In this document: piece by piece, positions 45,552-60,919 of the stretch | Layout: the number at the start of each line of letters is the position of its first letter | How positions within the stretch are numbered: position 1 is the first letter of the stretch | DNA from: Bemisia tabaci | Taxonomy: Eukaryota; Arthropoda; Insecta; Hemiptera; Aleyrodidae | Length of the DNA stretch: 64,000 bases | Direction: 5' to 3' | Assembly: GCF_918797505.1 (NCBI RefSeq) | Contig: NC_092797.1 | Location: forward strand, 15,699,372-15,763,371 | Made by a program: the position numbers and the translations under genes | The notes under the pieces: model-generated | Databases searched by the model: none | Told to the model about the DNA's origin: nothing | The model's input: the letters and a program-made list of their open reading frames with translations, nothing else

Positions 45552-46510
45552 CCCTGGTAAAAATTGGCGATAAGAGCTGCGTTTCTAAATACCACAGGAA
45601 TTCTTATAGCCGGCTAAAGAAGGCTACAGAAAATCATGTAGCTGGCTGTAGAATGCGGAGAAAATCATACGGCCGGGCTATACGAAGCGATAAAAAATTA
45701 TGCAGCCGGGCTATAGTTCCTTACACTTATCGCTGGGCTTCACACGTTATCGCCTGGCTGTTGCTTTTTCACCATCGATTATAAAAGGCAATAAGAAATT
45801 GTGTAGAAATTCGTGTGCTTTGGAAATCATTACGTTTGATACGGAACCACCTTAATATTTACAAAACACACGTTATATTTTCCTTTAATACATATTTTTT
45901 TTCATCAATTAAAATGAGAATAATCCAAGCAGGATGTGCAAACATTTCAAAATCATGAGTTGAATAACGCTGACTCCGCCAGATTAAATATTAGAGCCTA
46001 ACACAAAGCGGAGCGGCGACGCACTGGCGCCTACAAACCTAACAGGGATACTTCACGCATTGCGCAACGCGTGAAGTATCCCAGTTAGGTTTGTAGGCGC
46101 CAATGCGCGTTCCGCGCTGGCTGCCCGCCTACCGCGCCGCAGCGTGCCACGGCGCTTGAAGCAACTATTTCACACCAGAGGTATTGCACAGTATCATACG
46201 AAACTGAAGGCGCTCTGATATATTAGGAATGGCAGGCATCCATCAAAAGTACGGAGCTTTCCTCGCAAAATAAATCAAGATACTACAGCCCAAAAAGAGA
46301 GCAGTATTCCAAAAACTCACTAAGTCCTAGCATCCGTAATCAGCAACGCTTAGCATACACTTTATTGCCTGGCTGTTGCTTAATCGCCATCGGCTATAAA
46401 AGGCTATAAGAAATTGTGTAGCCGGCTATAGAAGCTATTGGAAATCTTACAGCCGGCTGTAGGTCTATGGTATTTTGGAACACACATTCTACTGCCAATT
46501 TTTACCAGGG
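45552..46510. mobile_element. palindromic element family I, copy 2 (0.96 kb)
   Basis: The ends CCCTGGTAAAAATTGGCG and CTGCCAATTTTTACCAGGG match copy 1 at 31122. The sub-terminal region has several CCGGGCTATA-type words, with a GC-rich centre and nested hairpin. The bases AT flank both sides. Confidence 0.87.
46026..46101. repeat. near-perfect hairpin nested in family I copy 2
   Basis: The stem runs GGCGCCTACAAACCTAAC, then GGATACTTCACGC, a loop ATTGCGCAAC, and the complementary strand back to GTAGGCGCC, with one or two mismatches. Confidence 0.92.
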
Positions 46511-46940
46511 ATCAATATTGAAGACATATCAGAATACCTATAACGGAAAATAATTTATCCAATATCAGAAAATACAGGTTCGTGAAGTTCCAGGCAAATT
46601 TTCTGTGGCTAATGGCAAATTTTCCAGGCAATCGTATGAAATGTTTCTGCCTGATAATAGATCAACGTGTATGGTAGTCAATAGTCGTCCCCTGCCCCCC
46701 CCCCCCCGCTCATTGCCTTCCACGTGCATCCTTCATTTCTGCGACACGCGCACTATCTCTCAACAGGGAAAAAGCGTATGATAACCAGTGCGCCTTCAAT
46801 TTTTCATACATGCATCACGCATGACTTTGGAGCTTATTTGGAGCATAGTGCTAGAGCTAGCGGACATGGACCCATAGTCCGGGAATTTTTCCAGAGAATT
46901 AGTCTCTGCAGGGAATATTGATGTTAGAGCTCAGCCGCCG

Positions 46941-47173
46941 CACAGTGGATCGAGTCAATTGGAGAGGTCGGACGTAAAAATTATGACGAAAACTGCAAAT
47001 TTTGATGTTTATTTCGTCACATTTAAAATTTCAAGGGGTGTTACCAAAAGATAATTTCACGAGGGAACCAATGGAACCATTTTTAGAACCTCAAAATTGT
47101 GCATAAACAGAGTTATAAGCTCTTAAAATTTCCAAATTTAGTCCGACCTCTCCTGTTGACTCGATCCACTGTG
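46941..47173. mobile_element. palindromic MITE family G, copy 3
   Basis: The ends CACAGTGGATCGAGTCAA and TTGACTCGATCCACTGTG are perfect inverse complements. It is set in GCCGCCG-rich DNA. Confidence 0.85.
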
Positions 47174-47309
47174 CGCCGCGCCACTCCGGTGAAATGCTAA
47201 TTTCTCACTTACAAGTTGATTTTGGACTTGTTAAGAACATGTTCACCATACCCCGCGTAAAATCGTCACAAGAAAACACAGCTTACGATGCTCTAATTCT
47301 CACCCCTGT

Positions 47310-47720
47310 CTAGGTCAATTGCTCCGAGGCTTAACGACACGAAATTTTTTTCCCGCGGCGCATGCACAAGGCAAGGCGCAACCCCGCCAAAGCGAGTGCA
47401 CGCGCGTACTTCGCTCGGCTGTTCATCCTTCATCGCTCCACCCGCAGTGTAAATACTGTACCAAGAAAAATTTGGCCGGGAGTCCCGCGCCCGACAATGT
47501 GTAGGTATTTATTTATTAGGAGTCTCAGAGAGGTGAAAATAGTCCCTGGACCTACGCCCGGGTCGCCCGCGGCCTTCAACCCTCCCAAACAAAACCGCGC
47601 ATTCACGCACAATACCCGGGAGGAGTTACGCGCTTCTGCGAGACGCTCCCGTCGCGGCTGCATTCTCCCCCGAAAAAGCTCCGATTTTCCCCCGTAACGG
47701 CTTATCTCGAATTTCTCAAA
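47310..47720. other. GC-rich intronic patch
   Basis: G+C and CpG rise sharply. The longest frame (111 codons, 47362-47697) has no recognisable domain. It could be a regulatory island or simple composition shift. Confidence 0.35.
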
Positions 47721-48382
47721 ATTTGGTCCATATCCAACTGTCGCGGGTCCGGTTTTCGGCGTTACAAATCGTCAGAAATAAGTTTCAAGGGCGAGTTATA
47801 AATACGCGGTCAGCACCGGTGGGTCCGGCCGAGAACAATAAAAATTATAGTTTTCCTTTAACGTTGGTTTTTCGCTCCCTCGTTTCCGGCCCCCGAATCA
47901 GGAACCGGAAGTTTTGGCGGAACGAGTGGAGTCGAATTCTCGGCTGACTTACGTCAATGCGCTCGTCCCGCTGCTTGTAGACATTTTTTATTTGTAGTCG
48001 GGGTGTTGAGACGGTTAGAAAACCGAGGAGTTTTCGGAGAGAAATGTTATCGGGAAACTGGCGGATTTCCCGCGGTTTTCCGGCATGTCGTGGAGGAACT
48101 AGAAAATCCGGGATGTTTCGGAGTTGATCGGGGCAAAAAATGCCCGTAAAAATCAGGGAATCCATTAAAGTACAATGGGGGGGGGGGGGCGGCTCGAAGG
48201 ACAAGGCGGATAAGTGCAGTTCTTGAAAAAATTGAGATATTAATGATTTCAAGTAAAACTAGTGTTAGTGCATATTCTGGGGAAAATTCTCTCCCTATTT
48301 CCATTCTTAAGCATCACGAAGTCAGTTTGAACTTTCTTTCCGCGCCCTAAAGATCTATGTCATTTCGAAACTTCAAACACCT

Positions 48383-49100
48383 GTTTTGACTCGAGAAATG
48401 GAGAACCCGAGATCCATACAAAATGCACGATACATTATTTTCGACATCGGAGCAGCTCAAATCGCTTAATCGGTCGAATCAAGGAAAACCTAATTTCTGA
48501 CCTTATTTTTACCCGTTTTGACTCTAGAAATGGAGTTAACCACGAGACCCATACAAATTGCGTGCTACAATATTTTCGACATCGGAGCAGCTTAAATCGC
48601 TTAATCGGTCAAATGCAGGACAACTTGATTTCTGACCTATTTTTACTGGTTTTGACCTAAGAAATGAAGCACTACGAGATCCATACAAAATGCACGACAC
48701 ACTGGGAAAAAAACACATTGGATCTAGAGTCCAGACTCTTAAAAACATCGACAAAAAAAAACCTCTTGATTCAATCAGATTTAAGCTTAAATCAAAACCA
48801 AGCCTCTTAATTTGAGCGGATTTCCATTTGATTTAAGCTTAAATCTGATTGAGTCAAGAGTATTTTTTCTTGTTAATGTTTTCAAGAGTCTGGACTCTAG
48901 ATCCAATGTGTTTTTTTCCAGTGTACAATATTTTCGACATCGGAGCAGCTCAAATCGCTTAATCGGTCAAACGAAGGAAAACTTAATTTCTGACCTTATT
49001 TTTACCCATTATGACTCGAGAAATGGAGAACCACGAGATCCATACAAAATGCACGATACAATATTTTCGTCATCGGAGTAGCTCAAATTGCGCACCCGGC
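48383..49100 (+). repeat. minisatellite, about 134-bp unit, four copies, interrupted
   Basis: Units start at 48383, 48516, 48650 and 49009 and share GAAATGGAG, ATCCATACAAAATGCACG, ATTTTCGACATCGGAGCAGC and CTTAATCGGTC. Unit 3 is split by a family E element (48701-48922). Confidence 0.9.
48701..48922. mobile_element. palindromic element family E, copy 2, inside the minisatellite
   Basis: It starts ACTGGGAAAAAAACACATTG and ends TGTGTTTTTTTCCAGT; the inner AGATTTAAGCTTAAATC is shared with copy 1. Flanks ACAC and GTAC correspond to ATAC in the undisturbed repeat unit. Confidence 0.87.
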
Positions 49101-49640
49101 GAAATGAAGGAGAACTCAATTTCCGGGCGCCTCCTCCGCGGGAGGACGATAACGAAACCGAAAGCGGAAAGCGGCAGGTTCGCGGGATTATCACCGGCGG
49201 CGAGTAATTTCGCAGTGTATTTATTGCGCGGTGCTCGTCAAGTTCCACGGTTTATTTATACGCAGTTAACTCAGAGCCCCGGCCCGGTTCAGCGTTGCTC
49301 GTTACCCCTTTCCCTTTTGTGTTTTCGCACCGAAAGCTCAAGCTCCAGCCCCCCCCCCCCCCCGCCCGTTCTTCCGTGTCCGTATCTCAATGTCAATATC
49401 AAAGATCGACGAACTCTGGGAGCGTGGGTGGCGGGGGAGCCATCCGGAGAGCCCTTAAATAAAACGTCTCTCAACACGTCCATCGAGTTCGGACCCGGCT
49501 CCGGCCGTCGGTTCGCCGGTACCTTAAAAAATATTTTCGTGCGCCAGCCCCCCCCCCCCCCCTCCGTTCTCCTCCCCCGCGCGTCCGCTTCTATTAAGTA
49601 GGTAACGCGCGGTTGTCGGATGGGAGCTTCGTTCAGGGGG
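49090..49640. other. GC-rich intronic patch with poly-C runs
   Basis: G+C-rich block with two long C runs (near 49349 and 49550). Frames of 119-196 codons on both strands are rich in Pro, Ser, Arg and Gly as expected from composition. No domain. Confidence 0.4.
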
Positions 49641-49788
49641 AAAAGCACGAACTTTGGAAGGTCGGTGCAAAAAAAAATTTACTTCGAATTTTTAAACCTC
49701 CTTCCAGCCTCATACTGTCCTCATTATTGGAGATTTTTTCTCAAAGATAATAAGTAGGCAATGCCTGGAAAATGAATGATTCTCACTG

Positions 49789-50015
49789 GAAAAAAAAAAC
49801 ACATTGGATCTAGAGTCCAGACTCTTGAAAACATTGACAAGAAAAAGTACTCTTGATTCAATCGGATTTTTACTTGAATCAAAACGAAATCCGCTTAAAT
49901 TAAGAGGCTTGGTTCTTGATTTAAGCTAGATTCTGATTGAATCAAGAGTACTTTTTCTTGTCGATGTTTTTATGAGTCTGGACTCTAGATCCAATGTGGT
50001 TTTATTTTCCAGTGC
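49789..50015. mobile_element. palindromic element family E, copy 3
   Basis: It starts ACTGGAAAAAAAAAACAC and ends TTATTTTCCAGT, with arms containing GGATCTAGAGTCCAGACTC and its complement. Flanks TCTC and GCTC agree at three of four bases. Confidence 0.85.
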
Positions 50016-50451
50016 TCTTTTAAGTTACTCTGACTTGGCAAAAAAGATTTGAGTATCTTTTTTTCCGAAACGTCAGGAATAGCGAATAATTTAAGACGAA
50101 TAATGGGGGGGGGGGGGGGTGAATTAGGAAAGTCCTGAATTTTTCTGAAATAGATGTGGTTGTGCACTTTTTTTTTAGTACCTACTTTTGAAAACTCAGA
50201 GAAAGATGTTTGCTGCTTGAGCTCTTGATCTCATGTTATCATCTTGAGCGAATTTTTCCGAGGGGTTGTTTTCATGCAGTTGTGTTACTTACATCATCCG
50301 TATCGCATTTTCCCTAAGTCCCGGAGCATTCATAGGGCAAGGCTTAGATTCGGATGATGAAAGCTGAAAAACTTAAACGGACCCTGCTGCATTTTTCCAT
50401 GTTTCCCTCTATTGGCTGGTGAGTTTTAATTTTGCAGTGTTTATTTCTTAA

Positions 50452-50616
<165 letters not shown>

Positions 50617-51626
50617 TAATTGATTTTTTTTAAAAAAAGGGAAACAGACATGATTTTTTTAAACCCGACTTCAAATCTATTTCTATATTTTCCTCAGGAT
50701 TTTTCTCAGATAAAGGTGCTAAAATGAATATAAACATCTATAACGGATTACGATGACTAATAATTTTTGTTAGATCACCTAATATTTAAAGGATTTCTTC
50801 AAGTCTTATTAATTGTTTTTTTTATGAGGACATAATGTATTTCCAGCTTCTTTCTCAATACTTCTCTAAACGATTGAAAAAGCTCGAGCAATGAAATCCA
50901 AGAAAAACTGTTAACATCTTCCCACGTATAAAAGGGTATCGCTTAATGAATTCGCTCTCCACCTCAAGTCATTAATGTTATTTGATTCATCTATTTGATC
51001 GTGAATTTAGCGTAACACGCTGACCAATGTAAAAAAGTTCAACAGAATGGTTTTTATTGGTTCACTGAATCTATTCCGAGATTTGAGGAAGTTTTATTTT
51101 GATCTTTCATTCAAAACTTGAGCATTTTTGCAGCTTATGATCAAATGATTCTCAGAACTTTCAAAGTAAATTTTTAGTCCTCCTCCATCCCCTTTTTTTC
51201 TGCATCCTCTCTTCCTCTGCATTTTTATGCTCTGATGGAAGTCAACAAGATACCTCAGGGATGGAGATAATAATTGCTCTAATAGGTCTAACTGTGATGT
51301 TATGTAGGAAATGAAGTTTCCAGAAATCAATCTCTGTAAAAAATTTAGATCGTAATTTCATCCCTGAAAACTGCCCAAGATCTATCAGTATGAATTAAGA
51401 AAATTCGGTATTTTGTTTTGCTAAGATTAAGTGCAAAAACGTGCGAAAGTGAACCATGTTTGTTGAATTTCTAGGAACAGTTAAACAAAATTTAATTTTG
51501 GTATCCATTACCGGTCGATCTGATAAAGATTTTCAATATCAAGTGTTCCAGTCAAGTTTTCAAGTCCACACTCTGTCTAACAAGACTAGCTAATTTCTAA
51601 GTTCTCGGTCATTTTTTGTTGTTTAG

Positions 51627-51770
<144 letters not shown>

Positions 51771-52092
51771 TAGAATCCCCAATTCTGATTAGTTCTTTTG
51801 TTCTATGCCTCCAATATGTTCCTGCCGACACATTGTGTGCTTTTGAAAATGCAAAATTTGGCAATTATAAGCTGTAACATTAGCACAAGAAGCACTTATA
51901 AAAAGGATAGAAATGAAGCATCGCAATACTTGTGTGATGTACAGTCTGTTATTCATTTTGTCTCAGTTTTGCGTTAACCTGAATGAGGCCTGAAAGACGG
52001 TTCAAACAACTAATCTTTTTTTGGAAGCCTTCTTAGTTCAATCCCAAAGAGGAGAGTAAAATAATTTTTTCAAGAGTACCTTGCCCTACTGA

Positions 52093-52311
<219 letters not shown>

Positions 52312-52795
52312 TGACTTTGTTTTTATGTAATTGGACAAGAAAATTAAGTTTTTCGTATGTATCAGATGGCATTAGGTTCAGGCATCCAAGAGATTTGTCT
52401 CTCAAGTCAACTTTTCTCTTGCAAGGGTGGATTATACTTACAGCGTAGGAACCATTTCTAGTGCCACTTCTAAGTACAATCATATTTGTGACTTGATTTG
52501 AATTTGCTGTTAGGCAGACAATTCAAATGGAATCTCAAACACCTGTCTACTCAGGCGTAGCTTTAGCCTCTCTCCTAGTCTTCTTAGAAAATCTTTAAAT
52601 GTTGATTTTCCATCCCCTTTTTACTAAAAAACAGGAAATTTTCAAAAAATTGATCAGAAATGAAAATGGGGAAGTCAAAGATCGTTAATTCTGAAGTTAT
52701 TTAGCCACCCTATTATGAGTGTCTTTTTTAATCTTGACGTTTTCACATTCTCAAATGTATCATGAAGATAATCACTCTCGACTTATTTGTTCTAG

Positions 52796-53113
<318 letters not shown>

Positions 53114-53199
53114 TAAGAGCTAGAGAACCGAAACAACATTCGGAACAGAAAGCTCAAGGTATTAGGGAGAACTTTCCATTTTTCTTAACTTATACATGC

Positions 53200-53440
53200 A
53201 TATCACGGATTCCTGCAATGTGCGCAATCCATCAGAAAGGTTGTTGGTGGTTTGGAAAACTGGGAAAGTCAACCAATTTTCGGTGACCTAGGAAGCCAGG
53301 GAATTTGGCAAGCAGCGTTTCGCAAAAATCAGGGCAGTTAAAAGTAAAACATCAAAGTGGAAGTTGTGTTTTAAGGTCAGGAGTCAGAGAATTCGAAAAT
53401 TTTGGAGTCAGGGAAAAGCTTGGTTACAGTCTTCTTCTTA
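53200..53440. repeat. degenerate short-word repeat fragment in intron 7
   Basis: GGAAAACTGGGAAAGTC, CCAGGGAATTTGGC, TCAGGAGTCAGAGAATTC and GTCAGGGAAAAGC recur in the style of family K interiors, but no conserved ends are present. It is one of the few repeat traces in the compact half of the gene. Confidence 0.5.
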
Positions 53441-53512
53441 TGGTGATAAGATCTAAGACTTAAATAATAATTTTGCCTGGTATTTTTACTTCAAAAAAAT
53501 AGCCTGGATTGA

Positions 53513-53758
<246 letters not shown>

Positions 53759-54419
53759 TAAGTACTCCCCTCTTTTTCGCAAGCTTTGTAATCACATCAT
53801 GTAAAAATATCCAAATTGAGTTTTTAGCACTTCTGATCCTGGGAACGACAACTAACAAAGAGTGACTTCAATCTTAAATAAAAAGGGGAATCAAAATATA
53901 AGATTTTCCAATGTCGGCAATTTTAAAAAAATACACATTTTCAAAGCAGAATCTTCAAGTTAAAACGTATACCCATCAAAAATTCTTCTAAACTCGTGTT
54001 CTTAGACTTCCTAAAAAGTTGAAGTATTGAAAAAGGACCTACCTATGAGCTTGGCTCACACAGTCAAAATGAGCACATCAAAATGGGTCATCAAATCGAT
54101 TTTTGAATGTTGCTGATCAAAAGTATGAGGCACTGCTACTGTTTAATCAACATTAATTGCAATCAGAGTATTGAATAAATGTCTTTTGATACTAAATCTG
54201 CAATTAATATTCATCAGAACAGAAGGGGGTCTCTTAATTTTGATTAGCAACACTCAATAGTGATGATCAATGATCCATTGTGATTGGCTAATTTTGATCG
54301 TGGCAACCATGTTATATTACGAATGGCAATTTTTTGCTAAAAATATAAATTTTGAAAGTTGTTTTATGTCCATTCAATTTGATGAAATTAAATAATAATT
54401 CTTTGCTTTATTTTTGCAG

Positions 54420-54633
54420 AATGTTCATCTTTGACAAGATTGAAGGTAATGACAGCTCTTTCGCTGAGTTCGAAATCACTGGTTCCACCTATGAACCCAT
54501 TGGAGAAGTTTTCTTGAAAGGCTCAAGAGTCAAGGGCTCAGATTTTGAAACCCTCCATGAACTTGGAACAATCTGTGTCATGTGCAATGATTCCGCTATT
54601 GATTTCAACGAATTCAAACAAGCTTTTGAGAAG
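54420..54633 (+). CDS. SERCA: SERCA exon 9 (residues 368-439, nucleotide-binding domain)
   Basis: Acceptor TTTATTTTTGCAG. It begins MFIFDKIEGNDSSFAEFE and ends NEFKQAFEK, the first part of the nucleotide-binding domain, with residues typical of insect SERCA. Donor AAG|GTATTT is weak but the next exon joins in frame. Confidence 0.96.
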
Positions 54634-55057
54634 GTATTTTTATTGTCAGAATTATTTCTTAGCACTGCCACGCAAAATTAGTCTTATTTTGTCACATATT
54701 CTGAGTTCCAATTAACTATTTACTTTCATAGCTAGCTATGAATTTCAAATCAATGTACTGATATCTCAGTTTTTATTTTATTTCACTGCTATTTTAGAAC
54801 TTATACGGGTGTATTAAGCCTCACGTTTTGGATATCTACTATAAAGGAAATGAAGTTGATCTAGTGTCGTATCCTCCAATTATTACAAGTGCACGCAAAT
54901 AATTTAGTGATAGTAATCAATTGAAGGACTAAATCCCTGCCAAACTATAAACAGATTGGGAAATGCATTTAATCATCAATCGGTTCTTTTGCTGATCAAT
55001 GCAGTTATTCTTTCATTTTGATTTGCTGTCAAACTAATTCCTTTTTTATTTGCCCAG

Positions 55058-55351
55058 GTTGGTGAAGCCACTGAAACTGCTCTGATTGTGTTGGCTGAGA
55101 AATTGAATCCATTCGAAGTTCCGAAGTCCGGTCTTGACAGACGTACCACTGCCATCGTAGTTAGGCAAGATATTGAAACTAAATGGAAGAAAGAATTCAC
55201 CCTTGAGTTCTCCCGAGACCGTAAATCCATGTCCACATACTGTGTTCCTCTGAAACCCACGAAACTTGGATCTTCACCCAAATTGTTCGTCAAGGGTGCC
55301 CCTGAAGGTGTTCTTGAAAGGTGCACACACGCTCGTATTGGAAGCCAGAAA
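55058..55351 (+). CDS. SERCA: SERCA exon 10 (residues 440-537, ATP site)
   Basis: It starts VGEATETALIVLAEKLNPF. Phe490 and Lys518 in KGAPEGVLERCTH match the adenine-contact Phe487 and Lys515 of rabbit SERCA1. It ends ARIGSQK, donor AAA|GTAAGT. Confidence 0.97.
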
Positions 55352-55928
55352 GTAAGTACATTATCATTTCATGAACCTAACACACACTTAATGCCGTAAA
55401 AGGCAAACACCCAAATAAATGACAAGTAAATAAATAGTAAATGGAAATGAAAACACTTTTTTGTTGAGAATTTGAGACGCTGCTGTTACAAAAGTACGCA
55501 AAAATGGGCATGACACTACGTCAGAAGTTTTACCATAGACACTGCTTTGTTCTTTTTCATCTTTGACCAACCAGTCTATGTTTTGACAGTCAGTCTATAT
55601 TTTCCTGGCAGCACTGCGGTTAGCTCTACAAGACTGATGGGTCGGCTCCGCTGGCTTTAAAGTGGTTTCTTAGACTGTCTTGCTCAAATCTCAGTATCAC
55701 TGAATTTAATTAAATTTTTGAGGGTTTGTCCCTTTTAGTTGGTCTTTTCTATCCTTTTCCTCTATCATGCTAGAAGTATTTGATTTGTTACTTTGGCCTG
55801 AGGAAAGTTTTAAGTTTACGTTTCCAAAAGATGAAGCTCTCTATTTATTTGTGAATGTTAATAATTAATCTGTTGACACGAAACTCAACGCAGAGTCAAC
55901 TTTTGCAAATATTTTTCATCCCAGTTGA

Positions 55929-56291
<363 letters not shown>

Positions 56292-56765
56292 TAATTCTCT
56301 TTTTTTCATAAGTAGTTTGCAACGTTCTATAGAGATACATATCCCTGTGAAGGTGGCGAATCTTAGGCAATTTTTGTTAAGTTTTCAAGAAGATACGCTC
56401 CTTAGTATTCTGAAGCATTAATTAGTTCTTTTTTGTGCTAATAAAGAAAGTGAAGTTGTAATTCAAATCAGATCACTTCGAACTTTAAACCTATTTTGAA
56501 CTGCAGTTTACCTCAGTTCATTTTTCTTATGAGTTACTCGCAGGATCCTAAAATAAAGAAAAAAAGCTTTCCGTGCCAAAACGGATCAACTGTTCTAGCA
56601 AAATGTAACTACATGTTCCTAATTATGAGTCCCTAAGCGTCCATAATTTTTAAATATTTTGATCGTTCAAGAGGCTTTCCATTGCATTAATGATGTTTCC
56701 ATGGTCTTGAACATGGATTTTGGTAGCTTTATTCTCAATAACAGCCGAATTATTTCTTACTCTGA

Positions 56766-57314
<549 letters not shown>

Positions 57315-57492
57315 TGAACATTTGTAGTGAAATACGTAGTGACTTATTTTTCGAATCCCATTCTTTCTGACCACCGTAGTTATTTGCAAATATTGGGTAT
57401 TACGGAGAATTAAGTAACTTTTGTTCAGACATGGTATGAGCAAAAGAGGCTAAGAGCCCCGAACCCATTTTTATCAACAGAACCTTCAGTAG

Positions 57493-57960
<468 letters not shown>

Positions 57961-58291
57961 TAATTGTAGAAGTAAAAGCATTTAATGTGATAGTGGTGGA
58001 ATAATGATTTAAGTGCTAAATTACGGAAAATAACTCACAATTCATTCACGAGGAAACTTGCTAATCAGTTCATGCGTCAACTTTAAGCTTGCGGCCTCTT
58101 CTACTGCTTTGAGCCGTGAAGCATCAAAGCAATTAGTGAGGTATTCTCGCTGACAGAGTAAGATGCGTTCATTCCATTTGGTTCATATGGATGAATTTTA
58201 AATGCCTGATTATGGAGGAAAGTATTTGTACTCTTCAGGAAAAACTGCCGTTCTTCCTCACCCCTGGGTAACCCCTTTATTTCAATAGTAA

Positions 58292-58516
<225 letters not shown>

Positions 58517-59248
58517 TAATAACCCAAAACTCTCTAAATCTTGTAAAACCATAATCGTTGGGAGTCAGGAAAAAATTTAAGTGAAATCTTACAACTTATT
58601 CATACATACACGAGTTGCTTTTATAGCACTCTCTGGCATTTTGCGACGCCTAATCGCCCTAAAACTAGGTCTTCCCACAATCCATCAGGGAGTTGACACT
58701 CCCGAATCTCGTTTAAGACCCTCTGTTACCACCCTCTCACTGAGCGTCCCTTGCGTCTCCTCCCAGGAGGAACCTAATCAAGCATCTTCGTTGGCAGCCT
58801 CTCTTCCGTCATACTACTTATTCTGTCATACAACTTATTCTGTGTGTAATACTCATGGTGTCTAGGCTCAGGAAAGAATTCATATAAGAACTAAAAGTAG
58901 CGGAGAAAAAATGAAAATCTATGCTGAAAACCAGGAAACTCTCTTCTCCACCTTAGACCATATTGTCTTAAAATCTGCCAGATTTTATCACCGCAGGGCT
59001 ATAGAATCAGACAAAAGGTTACAAGAAATCTATTATTCCACGAAAATCTGGAGAAAGTGGGAAGTTACCTCATTTTCACCCAAAAGTTGCTTCTGATAAT
59101 TGGGGAATAGAAAAACTCCAAACTAGACACTGTAGGCAAGACAATCTAAGTATGGAGTTAGGTTAAGTAAACTAGTTACTCGATCAAAAAATCGTCTGCA
59201 CCTGCTTTCCTTGAAAAAAATCAGTAGAAAGCTTTGTGAATACTATGA

Positions 59249-59605
<357 letters not shown>

Positions 59606-60032
59606 TAAAATACGGCTTAAAGTTTTGTCTCTCATCAGCATTACCTGAGAGAATTCATAGGAATCACTTAAATTGAAGTGAATTAAATATTTTTCTGGCA
59701 ACCACTTGTTCTCTCTCTTAGAAAAAAATCTCCTTCAATGAAGTAGCATTTTAACAATTCTAGGGTTTTTGGAGTCGGAGAGTACCGGAAAAACCTATTT
59801 CAAATTGTTTTTTTAATCATCCAACGTAGCCTACAATTTCAGATAATTTTACCAAAATGTGTCTGGGAAATCTGAGTCAGGGAATTTCATTTTCTAAATT
59901 CTGTGGCAATCGTGTAATCCTGAAGTAAAGAAACATAATGAAGGAAGACACTGTATGGTGATTGCTTTATTTTTTCCCCGGAATATTGTTAACTCAGCGT
60001 TGGCTACCAATATTAGACTAGTGCTCTCATAA

Positions 60033-60218
<186 letters not shown>

Positions 60219-60718
60219 TAGAAAACCTTCCATTAGCAATCATTTTTTCATGTTCTCCCATCAAAGCCATAGTTGAACAGCCATTTTGACCAAACCAAAT
60301 GATTATAATAAATTTTATTTAGAACTTAGACTCCTGTTGTTTGTCTGATGCATTGGCAATCATAGGTTCGGTATGTAACTAAGTGGCTTAATTTATTGTG
60401 CTCAAATTGTCTATTGAAAACTAAACTGTACATCTGGCCGATAACGTTTGAATTAGGTCTCACAAAAATTCTCTTCTCTTTAATCTACAATCCTTGTCAA
60501 CTTTTTAGAAGCCACTCTCACTCCAAAGCAATCCAAGGTAGTTTGGTTTGTAGAACTAAAAAATATATTACATCATTTCCTGGAATTGATGCCGTAAGTT
60601 ATGGATCCATGATGGTTTACACACGCATTTTCGTATTTAATGTAGTTTTGTAATTCATCAGATTGATTCATTGTTGATTCATCCTAATTGATGTTTGTTT
60701 CTTTCTCTCTTTTTTCAG

Positions 60719-60919
60719 ACTGTTTTCCAAGTAACTCCATTGTCTCCCGACGAATGGATTACAGTGATGAAATTCTCCATCCCTGTTGTATTATTAGATG
60801 AAACCCTTAAGTTTGTAGCTCGACGAGTCACTGACGGTAAGAGTTTTCTGTACCACATGCATTATCAAGTGTTGATGTGGGCCGTGTTTTTTGGACTAAT
60901 CATCTATGGACCGCTTTAA
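60719..60919 (+). CDS. SERCA: SERCA exon 17, long-form terminal exon (residues 958-1023)
   Basis: It starts TVFQVTPLSPDEWITVMKFS and runs through M10 to DETLKFVARRVTD. If the donor at 60836/60837 (GACG|GTAAGA) is not used, the frame continues for 27 residues, including the hydrophobic VLMWAVFFGLIIYGPL, to TAA at 60917-60919. This fits the long invertebrate SERCA form with an extra C-terminal hydrophobic segment. If the donor is used, the exon ends at 60836 and joins 63312. Confidence 0.95.
   Translation, partial: TVFQVTPLSPDEWITVMKFSIPVVLLDETLKFVARRVTDGKSFLYHMHYQVLMWAVFFGLIIYGPL

Noticed and set aside
47845..48252. 135-codon antisense frame
   Set aside because: It includes a poly-G/C run and repeat-like sequence. 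No homology recognised.
48383..49100. CRISPR-like array
   Set aside because: The repeats are long contiguous minisatellite units without unique spacers, and the DNA is from an animal nuclear genome.
49011..49601. 196-codon frame and its antisense 119-codon partner
   Set aside because: They lie partly in minisatellite and partly in GC-rich DNA with C runs. Composition-driven; no recognisable domain or splice support.
54781..54900. Possible extra alternative exon between exons 9 and 10
   Set aside because: The text looks partly open, but exons 9 and 10 already join in frame with conserved EKVGEATETA. No paired splice sites or SERCA-like residues.
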